Shown here piece by piece: positions 16,000 through 24,936 of a stretch of 38,893 nucleotides of DNA. The notes below the pieces were generated by a model. It searched no databases, was not told where the DNA came from, and saw only the letters and a program-made list of their open reading frames with translations. The stretch lies in NCBI GenBank assembly GCA_016283775.1, contig JAEENL010000035.1, forward strand, positions 1 to 38,893, in the 5' to 3' direction. Numbering within the stretch: the stretch's first letter is position 1; every line of letters starts with the position of its first letter. The translations under genes and the position numbers were made by a program. This stretch comes from Lachnospiraceae bacterium. GTDB taxonomy: Bacteria; Bacillota; Clostridia; Lachnospirales; Lachnospiraceae.

Positions 16000-16028
16000 T
16001 TGACAGATTAAAATATTTCTCTCATAAT
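16000..16028 (+). promoter_or_regulatory. Promoter of the Eis-like acetyltransferase
   Basis: A perfect TTGACA (16000-16005), 17-nt spacer and CATAAT (16023-16028) lie just upstream of the gene at 16053. The predicted leader is about 18 nt and holds the AGGGGG ribosome binding site. Confidence 0.75.
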
Positions 16029-16052
16029 TAGCACAGAAAAGGGGGCATCGGC

Positions 16053-17228
16053 ATGAAGATCAAAAAACTTGACAAAAGCGAACTTTTTGAAGCATTTCTT
16101 ATTTCCGCGTACTGTTTCCACATCCGTCTCGACGACGTCGAAAAAAAGCGTGAAGAGATCGAGAACGACAAGAACGACACCTGGGGCGCATTCAACGAAG
16201 ACGGAAAGATGATGGCGAGGATCACCGACTTCCGCTTCAGATTCTATCTGGACGGGCAGACCGTGACCACGGGCGGCATCGGCGGTGTTGCGACATTACC
16301 CGAATATCGTAACAGTGGTGCGGTCCGTGAGATCTTTAACGCCCTCCTGAACGATGCATACAAAAAAGGCGAAGTGATCTCGACCCTGTTTCCGTTTAAG
16401 CACGAGTTTTACAGAAAAGTAGGCTATGATACCGTGACCTTCATGAACGAATATACACTGACTCCGTCCGCTCTCCGCGACTATCGCTTTGACGGAGATG
16501 TAAAAAAGTGGAACACCGGAGACTCCGTTTCTGATTTCCTCTCGATCTACAACGCCTTTGCGCCTAAGTTCAATCTTTCGATGGAGCGAAGCGAAGAAAA
16601 GATGCTTGAACACCTGAAGGTGGAAAAGCCATACATGGACAGGCGTTTTTCTTATGTTTTCAAACAAAACGGAAAACCGGTCTCATACCTGATATTTACG
16701 GATATCAAAAACGACCCCGCCGCGATATTACAGGTCGAAGAATGCGCCTGGACATGCAGGGACGGTTTTAATGCAGTTCTCGGCTTCCTTGCGAGATTTG
16801 ACGCAGATTACGGCTCGATCAGACTCCCGCTTCCAAAGGGGATCGACCTCCTTCGCATAATCCGCTCGCCCCGTGCCTACGACATAGAAAAGCACACTTG
16901 CCAGCATTTCATGGTAAGAGTGATAAACGCGAAAAGACTGCTCGGCGCTATCCGAAAACCTGCCGACTGCGATATCACAATAAAGGTGACCGACGAGATC
17001 ATCAAAGAAAACAACCGCACATACCGCATAAAAGGCGGCAACGTCACCGACTCCAAGGCCTCTTCCACAGACCTTGATGTGAACGTGCGCGCTCTCGGGC
17101 AGATGGCTGTGGGCGCGATAAACTTTGACGAAGCGCTCCTTAGGCCGGACGTCACGGTAAACGCAAACGAAGAAGCCTTAAGAAGACTTTTTACAGAAAA
17201 AAACACCTTCTGCTGGGAGCATTTCTGA
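16053..17228 (+). CDS. GNAT-family N-acetyltransferase, Eis-like
   Basis: The 391-residue protein has the Eis layout: an N-terminal GNAT domain (residues about 1-135) with the acetyl-CoA loop region TGGIGGVATLPEYRNSGAVRE, a second degenerate GNAT-like domain, and a C-terminal SCP2-like domain with LDVNVRALGQMAVGAINF. It ends in Phe, and a C-terminal carboxylate is catalytic in Eis proteins. Eis acetylates amines such as aminoglycosides in mycobacteria; in Firmicutes the substrates are mostly unknown, so no resistance claim is made. It is a monocistronic gene with its own near-consensus promoter, convergent with the chemoreceptor gene. Confidence 0.85.
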   Translation: MKIKKLDKSELFEAFLISAYCFHIRLDDVEKKREEIENDKNDTWGAFNEDGKMMARITDFRFRFYLDGQTVTTGGIGGVATLPEYRNSGAVREIFNALLNDAYKKGEVISTLFPFKHEFYRKVGYDTVTFMNEYTLTPSALRDYRFDGDVKKWNTGDSVSDFLSIYNAFAPKFNLSMERSEEKMLEHLKVEKPYMDRRFSYVFKQNGKPVSYLIFTDIKNDPAAILQVEECAWTCRDGFNAVLGFLARFDADYGSIRLPLPKGIDLLRIIRSPRAYDIEKHTCQHFMVRVINAKRLLGAIRKPADCDITIKVTDEIIKENNRTYRIKGGNVTDSKASSTDLDVNVRALGQMAVGAINFDEALLRPDVTVNANEEALRRLFTEKNTFCWEHF

Positions 17229-17256
17229 TCCGGCAGAAGGCGGATATTTAATTTAC

Positions 17257-19293
17257 TCAGACTACATATGCGTCGACATCTTTCCTGATGTTCTGTGAAA
17301 CCTCGGAAACACGGGTCGCAATGCCGGAAACCTCTTCCATCATCGTGTTTACAACGGTGGTGGATGCCGATGTTTCCTCTGCGCTTGCGGCATTTCCTTC
17401 GGCTATCTCGCTGAGACTTGAAACAGAATCCGAAAGAGCCTTTCTTGCTTCATCCAGATCCTTAACGTTAGCCGATATCTCGCTGATGCCGTTAAGGGAA
17501 TTTCCAATCTCACGGTCTACATCTCCAAAGATCTCACCGGTCTTTGTGATATATTCGTTCTGCTGTTCCATGATATCTCTTACTTCTTCCATCGTAGAAA
17601 CCGCGCGCTTTGAGGACTCCACAAGGCTCGAGATGATGTTTTCGATCTGCTTTGCGGATTCGCTCGACTGATCGGCAAGCTTTCCTATCTCCTCGGCAAC
17701 TACCGTAAATCCGCGTCCTGCCTCACCTGCTCTTGCAGCCTCGATGGATGCGTTCAGCGAAAGAAGGTTTGTCTGACTTGCTATTGAAGAAATGAGGGCT
17801 GTAGCCTCCGAGATACGTTCAGCAGAGGAGTTTGTCTCATTTGTCTGCTGGTAGATATCATTGACGGATGCTTTTGTCCTGTCATTGATCTTGCTGAGCT
17901 GTCCAAGTATCTCCTTGGCGCTTCCGGAGGAATTCTTGAGAAGTTCTGCCGACTCTTTGAGTTTTTCTGTGCTGTTTACTGTATTTCCTACTTTAACTCC
18001 GATGCTTGAAACCGCCTCGGCAGCATTCTGCATCTCAAGTGACTGGGATGTTGCGCCTTCGGCTATCTCATGAACGGCTGAATCGATCTGATTGAGCGAC
18101 TGCAATGTACTCTTTGTGTTGTCGGAAAGAAGTCCCGCTTCAGACTGGAGCTGGGCCGCTCTTTCATTGAGGCTCTTTACGCTGTCGCTCACGGCGCTTG
18201 TAAGTGTTATCGCAGCATCCGCGATCTCTCCGATCTCATCGCCTCTTCCGGTGTATTCGTTCAGTTTATCCGCCTTTGTAAGGTCGAGATTTCCAAGTTC
18301 CTTGATCACTTCACCAACGCCCGCGATCTCTTTTCCGATGCGTGATCCGATAAATACCGCGGTCACAGCCATTATCGCAAGGATAAGCACGCTGATGAGG
18401 ATGATGATCCGTGCTGTGCTGTTTGCCGCTGCCATTGCTTCCTTTTCGGGAGCGGTAACTACCACAACATAATTGAGGCTGGGGATGGTCTTATATGCGA
18501 CTATCATCTTCCCTGTCTCGCCTTTATAGTTAAAAGTGCTTCTTCCGACGCTCTTTGCCTCAGATGCGATGCGGGTATCCATTTCTCCCTGGATCTCCGC
18601 GCCGAGAAGATCGGCATGGCTTTCGGGAACAACAACGTAATTGTTCGCGTTAAGGTTTAAAAGCCATACTTCAGCGTCCTCAAGTCCGTTTACTTCCATA
18701 TCTTTCAGTCGGTCGGTAAGTGATGTGATATATGCTCCGCCGCCGATATATCCCAGGAAATTGCCCGAACCGCCATAGACTCCGCTGTAGCATACCGCAA
18801 CAAGTTCTCCTGTAGCCGTAGCCGGAGCGATACCCTTGATCCAGGGGCCTTTTGCGAGATATCCCTTGTAATCCGACAGATCCTGTGCCGTTTTTATTAC
18901 CGGAACACCCACTACAGCCGGATTTGTATGGGCTGCGCAGATTCCGTCGTCACCAAGGATAAACAGGCCTTCCATTCCGTTTCTGGTCTTGAAATAGTCG
19001 TTGAGCTCTTTGACAACTGCCGTGCCCTTTGCCTCGTCGGCTCTGTCCGTAAGGAAATCACTCACTGTGGAAAGTCCCGCAAACCCCGAAACATAACCCT
19101 TTAGGCCGTCAAAATACGTGTCAACAACGTTTGCTCTTGAATCGGCAAGCTCACTGAAACGATCCTTTGCCTGCTGTTCCATGCTGCCTCGCAGATTCAC
19201 GATAACGATCACCGCGAGCACCGCAAGCCCCACAACAAGAAGCGTAGAGATCAGAATACTGATCCTGTTTCCAATTTTCATGTTCTTAAACAT
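17257..19293 (-). CDS. Methyl-accepting chemotaxis protein
   Basis: This 678-residue chemoreceptor has one transmembrane helix at about residues 12-34, an extracytoplasmic dCache-like sensor domain to about 290, a second transmembrane helix at about 295-317, a HAMP region at about 318-370, and a long cytoplasmic signalling coiled coil. The hairpin tip is the conserved [20 protein letters not shown] near 505-524, which contacts CheA/CheW. There is no C-terminal pentapeptide tether. The ligand is unknown. The gene has its own promoter and is not linked to other che or flagellar genes here. It implies that the host, or its recent ancestors, are motile. Confidence 0.95.
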   Translation of the reverse strand: MFKNMKIGNRISILISTLLVVGLAVLAVIVIVNLRGSMEQQAKDRFSELADSRANVVDTYFDGLKGYVSGFAGLSTVSDFLTDRADEAKGTAVVKELNDYFKTRNGMEGLFILGDDGICAAHTNPAVVGVPVIKTAQDLSDYKGYLAKGPWIKGIAPATATGELVAVCYSGVYGGSGNFLGYIGGGAYITSLTDRLKDMEVNGLEDAEVWLLNLNANNYVVVPESHADLLGAEIQGEMDTRIASEAKSVGRSTFNYKGETGKMIVAYKTIPSLNYVVVVTAPEKEAMAAANSTARIIILISVLILAIMAVTAVFIGSRIGKEIAGVGEVIKELGNLDLTKADKLNEYTGRGDEIGEIADAAITLTSAVSDSVKSLNERAAQLQSEAGLLSDNTKSTLQSLNQIDSAVHEIAEGATSQSLEMQNAAEAVSSIGVKVGNTVNSTEKLKESAELLKNSSGSAKEILGQLSKINDRTKASVNDIYQQTNETNSSAERISEATALISSIASQTNLLSLNASIEAARAGEAGRGFTVVAEEIGKLADQSSESAKQIENIISSLVESSKRAVSTMEEVRDIMEQQNEYITKTGEIFGDVDREIGNSLNGISEISANVKDLDEARKALSDSVSSLSEIAEGNAASAEETSASTTVVNTMMEEVSGIATRVSEVSQNIRKDVDAYVV

Positions 19294-19333
19294 AAACCCT
19301 TACCTCCGTTAATTTTTTAACGCTCCATTATGT

Positions 19334-19363
19334 ATTATACAGCAGCAATAATTACAAACACAA
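19334..19363 (-). promoter_or_regulatory. Chemoreceptor gene promoter
   Basis: On the minus strand a perfect TATAAT (19334-19339) is preceded after 18 nt by TTGTGT (19358-19363). No sigma-28 (flagellar) promoter pattern was seen, so this receptor is probably transcribed by the housekeeping sigma factor. Confidence 0.5.
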
Positions 19364-19395
19364 GTAAACAAAGTCTTCTGTTTATAACATTTTCA

Positions 19396-19426
19396 TAAAA
19401 AACGGAGGCACCTTCCATGCCTCCGT
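19396..19426 (-). terminator. Terminator after the phosphodiesterase operon
   Basis: A perfect 9-bp stem ACGGAGGCA/TGCCTCCGT (19402-19410 with 19418-19426) with a 7-nt loop is followed on the minus strand by a run of T residues. Confidence 0.9.
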
Positions 19427-19439
19427 CCGGATCGTTTGA

Positions 19440-20558
19440 TCATTTTCCGTTGTAAACTATGAGCGGGATCTGCATTTCCTCTTTTGTGAGTCCTGCATGC
19501 ATCGCTTTAAATCCAGGGTCTTCACCCGGTTTTGCGAACAATGCCTTGTCTCCGGTCGCTACCGCAAGATAATCTCCCAGCATGCCGCGAAACAGCGTAT
19601 GTTCCGGGCCGCTGCCGAAAAGACGGCTTTCTATCACTTCTTCTTTGGTAAGAAGAATAAAATCCTCTCCGTATGCCTCTTGAAACCGCTCCGCAAATTC
19701 GCGGGCTTTCCCGCTTTTTACAAAAAAGTTCATCGCGCGCGGCTCGATCGATGGCCCGCGCAAAAGGCAGTCCGAAATTCCGGGAACATCGGAAAGGTGC
19801 AGTGTTTTTGTATCTTTGTGCCCATGATCCGCGGTGACGAATACCAGCGTGTCTTCAGTCTTTTCGCAGAATGCCTGCACCCTGCGCTCCAGATTTCGCA
19901 CAACTTTTGCCGTTTCTTTGGAAAAACAGCCATAGCGGTGGATCGTCCCGTCGGGCTCTCTCCAGTAGGAATAGATATATTTCCGCCCGGGTTCATTGCA
20001 AAGCCTTAAGGTATGCCTGAGGACGCCTTTGTCAGAAACAGGGTGAAGCTCCGAAAACGGCGTTACAAGATGCGCCGCAAAGCCCGTTTTTCTGATGCTT
20101 TCGACAACATTCTCATATGGACAGAAATGTCCTGCGACGTAATAATCCGCTGCGGAAATATTTGTGCCGGTCAGCTTGTTTGTAAAAACCTCAACGTTTT
20201 TGTCGATCGGCGGATAGTAATTATCCCATCCGAGCCACCCGTGACTCACAGGCTCAAGCCCGCATTGCACCGAAGTCGTCGCTGCGACTGTCGTCGGCGG
20301 GAACACCGAAGATATCACGGTTTCCGTGTGCGTCGCAAAAAATCCGTCCGCCTCAAGATTCCCGTCGATGATGTTTTTCCCAAGCGCATCCAGCAGGATC
20401 ACCACGACATTTTTGTATTCCCGGTCAAGAAATCTGTCCGCTGCCGCGAGGGTCTTTCTGCCTTTCGTATCAATGCCGAAATGTCGAAGCACCGAGTTTG
20501 CAAGACACGGCAGTGAATTGTCATAGTCCGGGAGCATTGTACCTTGTCTCTGTTCCAT
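19440..20558 (-). CDS. Alkaline phosphatase-superfamily phosphodiesterase/nucleotide pyrophosphatase
   Basis: The 372-residue protein has the metal and nucleophile pattern of type I phosphodiesterases: Asp57 in VVVILLDALG, a Thr nucleophile at 89-90 in FPPTTVAATTS, DHGH at 244-247, and His354 in MHAGLT. These bind two metal ions and hydrolyse phosphodiester or pyrophosphate bonds. No signal peptide is apparent, so it is probably cytoplasmic. It is the last gene of a three-gene minus-strand unit behind the MIF-like gene (29-nt gap) and ends at a strong terminator. The physiological substrate is unknown. Confidence 0.88.
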   Translation of the reverse strand: MEQRQGTMLPDYDNSLPCLANSVLRHFGIDTKGRKTLAAADRFLDREYKNVVVILLDALGKNIIDGNLEADGFFATHTETVISSVFPPTTVAATTSVQCGLEPVSHGWLGWDNYYPPIDKNVEVFTNKLTGTNISAADYYVAGHFCPYENVVESIRKTGFAAHLVTPFSELHPVSDKGVLRHTLRLCNEPGRKYIYSYWREPDGTIHRYGCFSKETAKVVRNLERRVQAFCEKTEDTLVFVTADHGHKDTKTLHLSDVPGISDCLLRGPSIEPRAMNFFVKSGKAREFAERFQEAYGEDFILLTKEEVIESRLFGSGPEHTLFRGMLGDYLAVATGDKALFAKPGEDPGFKAMHAGLTKEEMQIPLIVYNGK

Positions 20559-20587
20559 GGATCAGTTCCCCCGTGTCCGTTTCCGTA

Positions 20588-20932
20588 TCAGAAATTGCTG
20601 CCGTTCCAGCCCCAGCTCGAGATCGGCTGATATACGATGTATACGCGGTCTCCGGGGATTCCGAGCGACTCGCTCATGATCTTTGTGAGCACTCCGGACA
20701 TTTTAGAGAACGCATCCCTGTCCTCGCCGCCAAGGATCTTCACTTCTATAAATGCCGCAGGCTTCGAATTGTCCCCTGCGAACCAGATCCTGCAGTTATC
20801 CTGAAACTCCGTCATCAGCCATCTTTCTGTCTTTCCGGGGATGGTCTCGATCGCTTTTCCAAGTTTTTCCTTGAGTTCAGACTCTTTTTCCTTGCTTAAG
20901 CTTACGGTCACTCTTGTTCCAATGTACGGCAT
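20588..20932 (-). CDS. MIF-like (phenylpyruvate tautomerase-related) protein
   Basis: The 114-residue protein matches the macrophage migration inhibitory factor fold: a Pro directly after the initiator Met (the catalytic base in tautomerases), a central AAFIEVKILGG strand, and a C-terminal WGWNGSNF resembling the GWNNSTF end of MIF. Members form trimers with tautomerase activity on phenylpyruvate or related keto acids; some bacterial copies have unknown roles. It is the middle gene of the operon, 40 nt after the small membrane protein gene. Confidence 0.88.
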   Translation of the reverse strand: MPYIGTRVTVSLSKEKESELKEKLGKAIETIPGKTERWLMTEFQDNCRIWFAGDNSKPAAFIEVKILGGEDRDAFSKMSGVLTKIMSESLGIPGDRVYIVYQPISSWGWNGSNF

Positions 20933-20972
20933 GCCCTGTCCTCCTTATTGTCCGCTCTGTTTATTGTATGTT

Positions 20973-21401
20973 CTACTTGTCCTCGCCAAACTGCAGATGC
21001 TTTGCAACAAATTTGTCCACAAAGCCGATCTTGATGGTCTTCATGCTAAGTGCAAAAAGCGCAAGAAGCAGGAAAAGCACCCTTCTGATGATGACAAGCG
21101 TATCGTCAAGGAATCTTACAATATTTGTCACTACAGAGTAGCTGAAGCGCTTGTCAAAGATGTTGAGGAAACTGTTGATCCAGCCCAGAAGATCCGGGAT
21201 CGCATACAGCAATGTCGAAACGATCGAGAAAAAGAGCATGATCACGCCGGCTTTTACGACCGTACTCCTAAGCCAGTCATTCCTCTCAGCGATGAGCACA
21301 TATCCGATGGCGAGAAGGATCACGGTGTAGCCACCGTAAATAGCCATAAGAAATGTCAACGCCGCAAAAGCGCCTGCCGAAATACCAAGTTTTGTTTTCA
21401 T
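20973..21401 (-). CDS. Small membrane protein of unknown function
   Basis: I do not recognise this 142-residue protein. It has about three to four hydrophobic segments (residues about 8-38, 50-72 and 105-122) separated by short charged loops, and it ends in a polar tail. A GGAGGG ribosome binding site and a near-consensus promoter (21442-21470) make it a real gene and the first of the operon with the MIF-like and phosphodiesterase genes. Confidence 0.7.
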   Translation of the reverse strand: MKTKLGISAGAFAALTFLMAIYGGYTVILLAIGYVLIAERNDWLRSTVVKAGVIMLFFSIVSTLLYAIPDLLGWINSFLNIFDKRFSYSVVTNIVRFLDDTLVIIRRVLFLLLALFALSMKTIKIGFVDKFVAKHLQFGEDK

Positions 21402-21441
21402 AAGAAACTCCCTCCATATTATGTTTGTTTACGAGTTCAGT

Positions 21442-21470
21442 ATTATAGCACTACGAAGGGACAAACTCAA
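21442..21470 (-). promoter_or_regulatory. Promoter of the membrane protein-MIF-phosphodiesterase operon
   Basis: On the minus strand TTGAGT (21465-21470), a 17-nt spacer and a perfect TATAAT (21442-21447) lie 40 nt upstream of the first gene. Confidence 0.75.
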
Positions 21471-21511
21471 GCGAAATAAGCCCCCTGATCTCGCCAAAAC
21501 TACCCTTTTTA

Positions 21512-21539
21512 TTGGGATACCGTTATGGTATATTATAAT
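21512..21539 (+). promoter_or_regulatory. Promoter of the 206-aa gene
   Basis: TTGGGA (21512-21517), a 16-nt spacer and a perfect TATAAT (21534-21539) lie 52 nt before the ATG at 21592. The frame is open upstream through this promoter, which supports the shorter start. Confidence 0.6.
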
Positions 21540-21591
21540 CGTATTTACGGGGATGTTTTTCTCTGCAAAAGAAGGATTGGAGGGCGTGCTT

Positions 21592-22212
21592 ATGTCAGCA
21601 ACAAATGAAAATGCAAACAATTTCGCCGGTCAGCTCAGAAAGCGTGACATCGATGGTGTTTCAAAGCAGTTTCCTTCCGAAGAAGCCTTGGCGGAAGACT
21701 ATGCAAACATGCTCAAAAACCTGCTCTGCACTTTGGAAGACCGCCAGAACTGCGCGGATTTTATCCTCGAATGGACAGACTACTGCTTCGCGGAGCAGAT
21801 GAGAAGCGCTAATCCGCTGCACACTCCTTGCTTTATCGAAAGATCGCGCGCAGCGGAATTTGAAAACCTCAAAAAAGAATACAGCACCGAATACAAAGCC
21901 TATGTTTTTATCGACATAGACCGTTTTTGCAACGCCTTGCAGCAGAAACTCGAATCTGAAGGCTTTTTCACCGCCATCAAAAAATACAAACAAAACCTCA
22001 AGCTTTTCCGCAACCGCAGCCTGACCATCGACTGCAAAGAATTTGAAGGCTACAACATCGGCGTGTACGTCGACTGGCTCGGAAACACCTCACAAGCCAT
22101 GCGCGACGAATGCATGCGGACATCTTATGTCTGCAAAGCGCTAAGGGATGGTGATGGTGAAAAAGCAAAAGGGTTTTTTGGAAAGTTGATAAACAGGAAT
22201 AAAGAAAAATAA
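21592..22212 (+). CDS. Unrecognised soluble protein
   Basis: I do not recognise the family. From ATG 21592 (GGAGGG 7 nt upstream) it has 206 residues and is Asn/Lys/Glu-rich, with five or more Cys residues (for example CTLEDRQNC, DYCF and DCKEF) and no membrane segment or signal peptide. A longer frame begins at 21421 and would add a hydrophobic N-terminal segment, but it runs through the promoter, so it is less likely. The gene stands alone, divergent from the MIF operon, and no clear terminator follows. Confidence 0.65.
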   Translation: MSATNENANNFAGQLRKRDIDGVSKQFPSEEALAEDYANMLKNLLCTLEDRQNCADFILEWTDYCFAEQMRSANPLHTPCFIERSRAAEFENLKKEYSTEYKAYVFIDIDRFCNALQQKLESEGFFTAIKKYKQNLKLFRNRSLTIDCKEFEGYNIGVYVDWLGNTSQAMRDECMRTSYVCKALRDGDGEKAKGFFGKLINRNKEK

Positions 22213-22307
22213 CGATACGCGAATACGACGTTTTAAATTGCCATTTGCCCTAGAGGATTCTGGCGATTTATAGCATGTTATTAATCTATATCTTGATCTT
22301 CTTATCC

Positions 22308-24044
22308 CTATTTCATCTTTTTTATGATCAGATATACTTTCTTCGACTCATAAACTTTTCTTCCTGAAGTATCATATATCTTTAAAATAACATAACACTT
22401 TTTGTTACATTCGGAATTCTTTGGAGTAATAATGGCGTTGTTTGAGCCCGAGCCTTTAAGTTTTACCGTGGCATATTTGCTGCTCTCATTACCGTCAAGA
22501 TCATATATTCTCCACTTAAATGTATACTTATCCTTGATCTTGTTATAATCGTCAAATTTCCCATCAAACGTAAGCTCGACACTTGAGCCGCTTGCTGTCA
22601 GCTTCAGTCCATCCTTTGTGATGTTCGTGCTTCTGGTCGTATCTGTTTTTAACCACAGTGTGAGCGGCTTTGGTGAAGGTGTCGGCGTCGCAGGCTTAAC
22701 TGTCGGCGTAGGTGTAGGCGTTGCTTCTCCGTATACCGTTATCACAAGCGGAGCAACGGTGTATTCGGATGTGTCGCTTGTGTTTTTGTTTTTGATCGTA
22801 AGCTTGATCACGACGGTTCCGGAATGCCATCCTGTAACAATACCTTTAGAGGCGTCCACGGTTGCGACATTCTCGTCTTCCGAAGTCCACACGGCCTCAT
22901 ATTCTCCCGTACTCCATTTGCCGACTCCGACAAAATCAAAGTCACACGGCGTGCCTGCTGCGAGGGTATACTCTGTGATCTTTTTCTTTTCAGCATCACC
23001 ATTGAGGACCGCATAAACATTGTAAGGATCCGGGGTAGGTGTGGGCGTGGCAGGTGCCGCTTCGACCATTACCTTGATCGGTTCACCGTAATAAGCCACT
23101 TTTCCGTCTATCCAAACCAACGGACGAATCTCACAAGTTCCCGGATTCAGAGCAACTATGTCGCAAATACCGCTGGCAGTTGCCTCTTCAACATTCACAA
23201 CCGATGCGGGTTCAACATCCCACGAAAGGCGATACGAGCTCTTTGACATCGCTTCACGTGCGCTGTCGCTGAAATAATTCAGATTGCGAACATGTACTAT
23301 ATCACCGGCAAATACGGTTACAGCGGATATTTTCCTGTTGTACTCATCGGTAAAATAAACATCATAAAGCGGAGCCTGCGTAACAACCGGCGTTGCTGTA
23401 GGCGCTTGAGTTGCTACGGGAGTGGCAGTGGGCGCATTTGTTACTGCAGGCGTTACACCCGGCGCCTGTGTTGCTGCGGATGTCGGATTGATAGCGGGCA
23501 CAGTTGTGACTGCAGAGCCCGGCCTGGTCGGAATGGAAACGTCAGTCCGTCCGTGGTCGTCGTCAAAGTCCTCCGTGATGGAGCTTGCAGGTTTTAAGAT
23601 ACCAAGCCCCTTTATAATGCCATATCTTTCAAGACCGCTGAGCACAAAAAGGATAATGGCTCCAACTGCCAAAATACTTAAGATAACGACGAGGATGATG
23701 GGAAGGAGCCGGGATTTGTGTTTTTCAGGTTTCTTATCGGGAGTCAGATTCGGGTGATATTCCTCCTCAGCTTCCTGCACAGATTCGGCCTCTTCTTCAG
23801 CAACTACAGAAAACCTGGTTCCGCAGTATGTACAGAACGAGTTCTCCTCTGAGATAAATTTACCGCAATTCGGACATTGCTTCTTTCCTTCCGGTACACT
23901 TTCCTGTGCAGATTCCGGTTCTGCTTTGGCCATCGTTTCCGCTACCGTCTCAGCTTCAGTCTCTACTTCAAATCTCACTCCGCATCCGTTGCAAAACAGA
24001 TTGTCATCCGGACATAATGCTCCGCATTTTGAACATTTTTTCAT
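22308..24044 (-). CDS. Zinc-ribbon, single-pass membrane protein with Ig-like domains
   Basis: From ATG 24044 the protein has 578 residues. The N terminus has two zinc ribbons (CSKCGALCPDD...CNGC near residues 4-23 and CPNCGKFISEENSFCTYC near 58-75), then an acidic linker and a transmembrane helix of about 23 residues near 115-140. The outside part has a Thr/Pro/Ala-rich linker (TQAPTATPV repeats), two Big2/Ig-like segments (WDVEPASVVNV, VWTSEDENVATVDASKGIV), a TPTPTP linker and a last Ig-like domain. The likely topology is zinc ribbons in the cytoplasm and Ig domains in the wall. The longer frame to 24131 is rejected because the promoter sits at 24097-24125. Function unknown. Confidence 0.8.
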   Translation of the reverse strand: MKKCSKCGALCPDDNLFCNGCGVRFEVETEAETVAETMAKAEPESAQESVPEGKKQCPNCGKFISEENSFCTYCGTRFSVVAEEEAESVQEAEEEYHPNLTPDKKPEKHKSRLLPIILVVILSILAVGAIILFVLSGLERYGIIKGLGILKPASSITEDFDDDHGRTDVSIPTRPGSAVTTVPAINPTSAATQAPGVTPAVTNAPTATPVATQAPTATPVVTQAPLYDVYFTDEYNRKISAVTVFAGDIVHVRNLNYFSDSAREAMSKSSYRLSWDVEPASVVNVEEATASGICDIVALNPGTCEIRPLVWIDGKVAYYGEPIKVMVEAAPATPTPTPDPYNVYAVLNGDAEKKKITEYTLAAGTPCDFDFVGVGKWSTGEYEAVWTSEDENVATVDASKGIVTGWHSGTVVIKLTIKNKNTSDTSEYTVAPLVITVYGEATPTPTPTVKPATPTPSPKPLTLWLKTDTTRSTNITKDGLKLTASGSSVELTFDGKFDDYNKIKDKYTFKWRIYDLDGNESSKYATVKLKGSGSNNAIITPKNSECNKKCYVILKIYDTSGRKVYESKKVYLIIKKMK

Positions 24045-24096
24045 ATTGATCCTCGTATGATATGTCATGATTATTAATATAAAGTTTCCCGGCGGT

Positions 24097-24125
24097 ATTC
24101 TATCATCTGCCATAATCACCGTCAA
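24097..24125 (-). promoter_or_regulatory. Promoter of the zinc-ribbon membrane protein
   Basis: On the minus strand TTGACG (24120-24125), a 17-nt spacer and TAGAAT (24097-24102) form a good promoter 53 nt upstream of the chosen ATG at 24044. Confidence 0.65.
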
Positions 24126-24241
24126 GGTCAAACAATATCAAAGCTCGGTCACAGCCTCACAAAACCCAAAAAACGCCTTCAACAAAGTATGGCAAATTGC
24201 ACTACCGACTATAGCGCCCAGCGTCTTCCCTGTATAACGGA

Positions 24242-24314
24242 TATTTTATAAAATAGATTTGTTTTTGGGGTGTTGCACGAATTGTCGGGTTTTTGTATGC
24301 TTATATTTCCGACA
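24242..24314 (+). promoter_or_regulatory. Candidate control region of the XRE gene
   Basis: The stretch holds a perfect 14-bp palindrome TATTTTATAAAATA (24242-24255), a weak promoter TTGCAC-N17-TATGCT (24273-24301), and an inverted repeat TGTCGG...CCGACA (24283-24288 with 24309-24314) that straddles the -10 box. These could be binding sites for the XRE protein or another regulator. I see nothing else in 24132-24240. Confidence 0.35.
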
Positions 24315-24383
24315 GCTTTTCTACTATACGATACGATCTTGCACACCGCTGCCAGAATCAAAATATTATAAGGAGCCTTAGCT

Positions 24384-24728
24384 ATGAACGACAGCGACTA
24401 TAAGAAGATTGCGGATAATATCAGGTACTATCGGAAGCTGCACAGGATGACTCAAGCACAGATGGCAGTGGAATTGGATGTGGACAGGCAGTATTATTCC
24501 TCGCTTGAACAGGGCATACGACACTTTACTCTGGACAAGATCGCGACATGTTGCGGAATATTCGGAGTAGACATGAACTCTTTGGTGCCGGAGGAAACAT
24601 ACAAGAAAGTACTGAACGATGCAGATCGTGAGGAAGTCATAAAGCGGATAAATTCGCTTATCTCGAGCACTTCTACGGGAAGACTTGTATTTCTAGAAAG
24701 AATTTTGGAAGATATAAAGATGCTGTAA
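24384..24728 (+). CDS. XRE-family helix-turn-helix regulator
   Basis: The 114-residue protein has an N-terminal Cro/C1-type helix-turn-helix (residues about 8-62: IADNIRYYRKLHRMTQAQMA, then DVDRQYYSSLEQG, then LDKIATCCGIFGVDMNSLV) and a short helical C-terminal half (about 70-114) probably used for dimerisation. An AAGGAG ribosome binding site and a downstream terminator make it a single-gene unit. The targets are unknown; it lies between two cell-envelope genes and could control either. Confidence 0.9.
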   Translation: MNDSDYKKIADNIRYYRKLHRMTQAQMAVELDVDRQYYSSLEQGIRHFTLDKIATCCGIFGVDMNSLVPEETYKKVLNDADREEVIKRINSLISSTSTGRLVFLERILEDIKML

Positions 24729-24754
24729 ATGTGATATTTACACCGGAAACACGT

Positions 24755-24783
24755 CCGCTCCGTCAATCGGAGCGGAGTTTTTG
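24755..24783 (+). terminator. Terminator after the XRE gene
   Basis: An 8-bp GC-rich stem CCGCTCCG/CGGAGCGG (24755-24762 with 24768-24775) with a 5-nt loop is followed by AG and five T residues. Confidence 0.9.
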
Positions 24784-24920
24784 TACCGGAAATCAGGTAC
24801 GAAAAAGCATATAAGTTTGCGGAGTTTCAAGCGTTTTATATGTTTTCCCCCTGCAAGGTCCTCCTGCAAGGCCCCCACCTCCCCGCTCCTCATTTTGTAC
24901 TTTCATTTTCCCAAAAATCA

Positions 24921-24929
24921 TGATATAAT
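24921..24929 (+). promoter_or_regulatory. Extended -10 promoter of the SleB-like gene
   Basis: TGATATAAT is a perfect extended -10 element (TGnTATAAT). The spacing puts the transcription start at or next to the ATG at 24937, so the mRNA would be leaderless. No good -35 box was seen. Confidence 0.55.
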
Positions 24930-24936
24930 GAAATGT

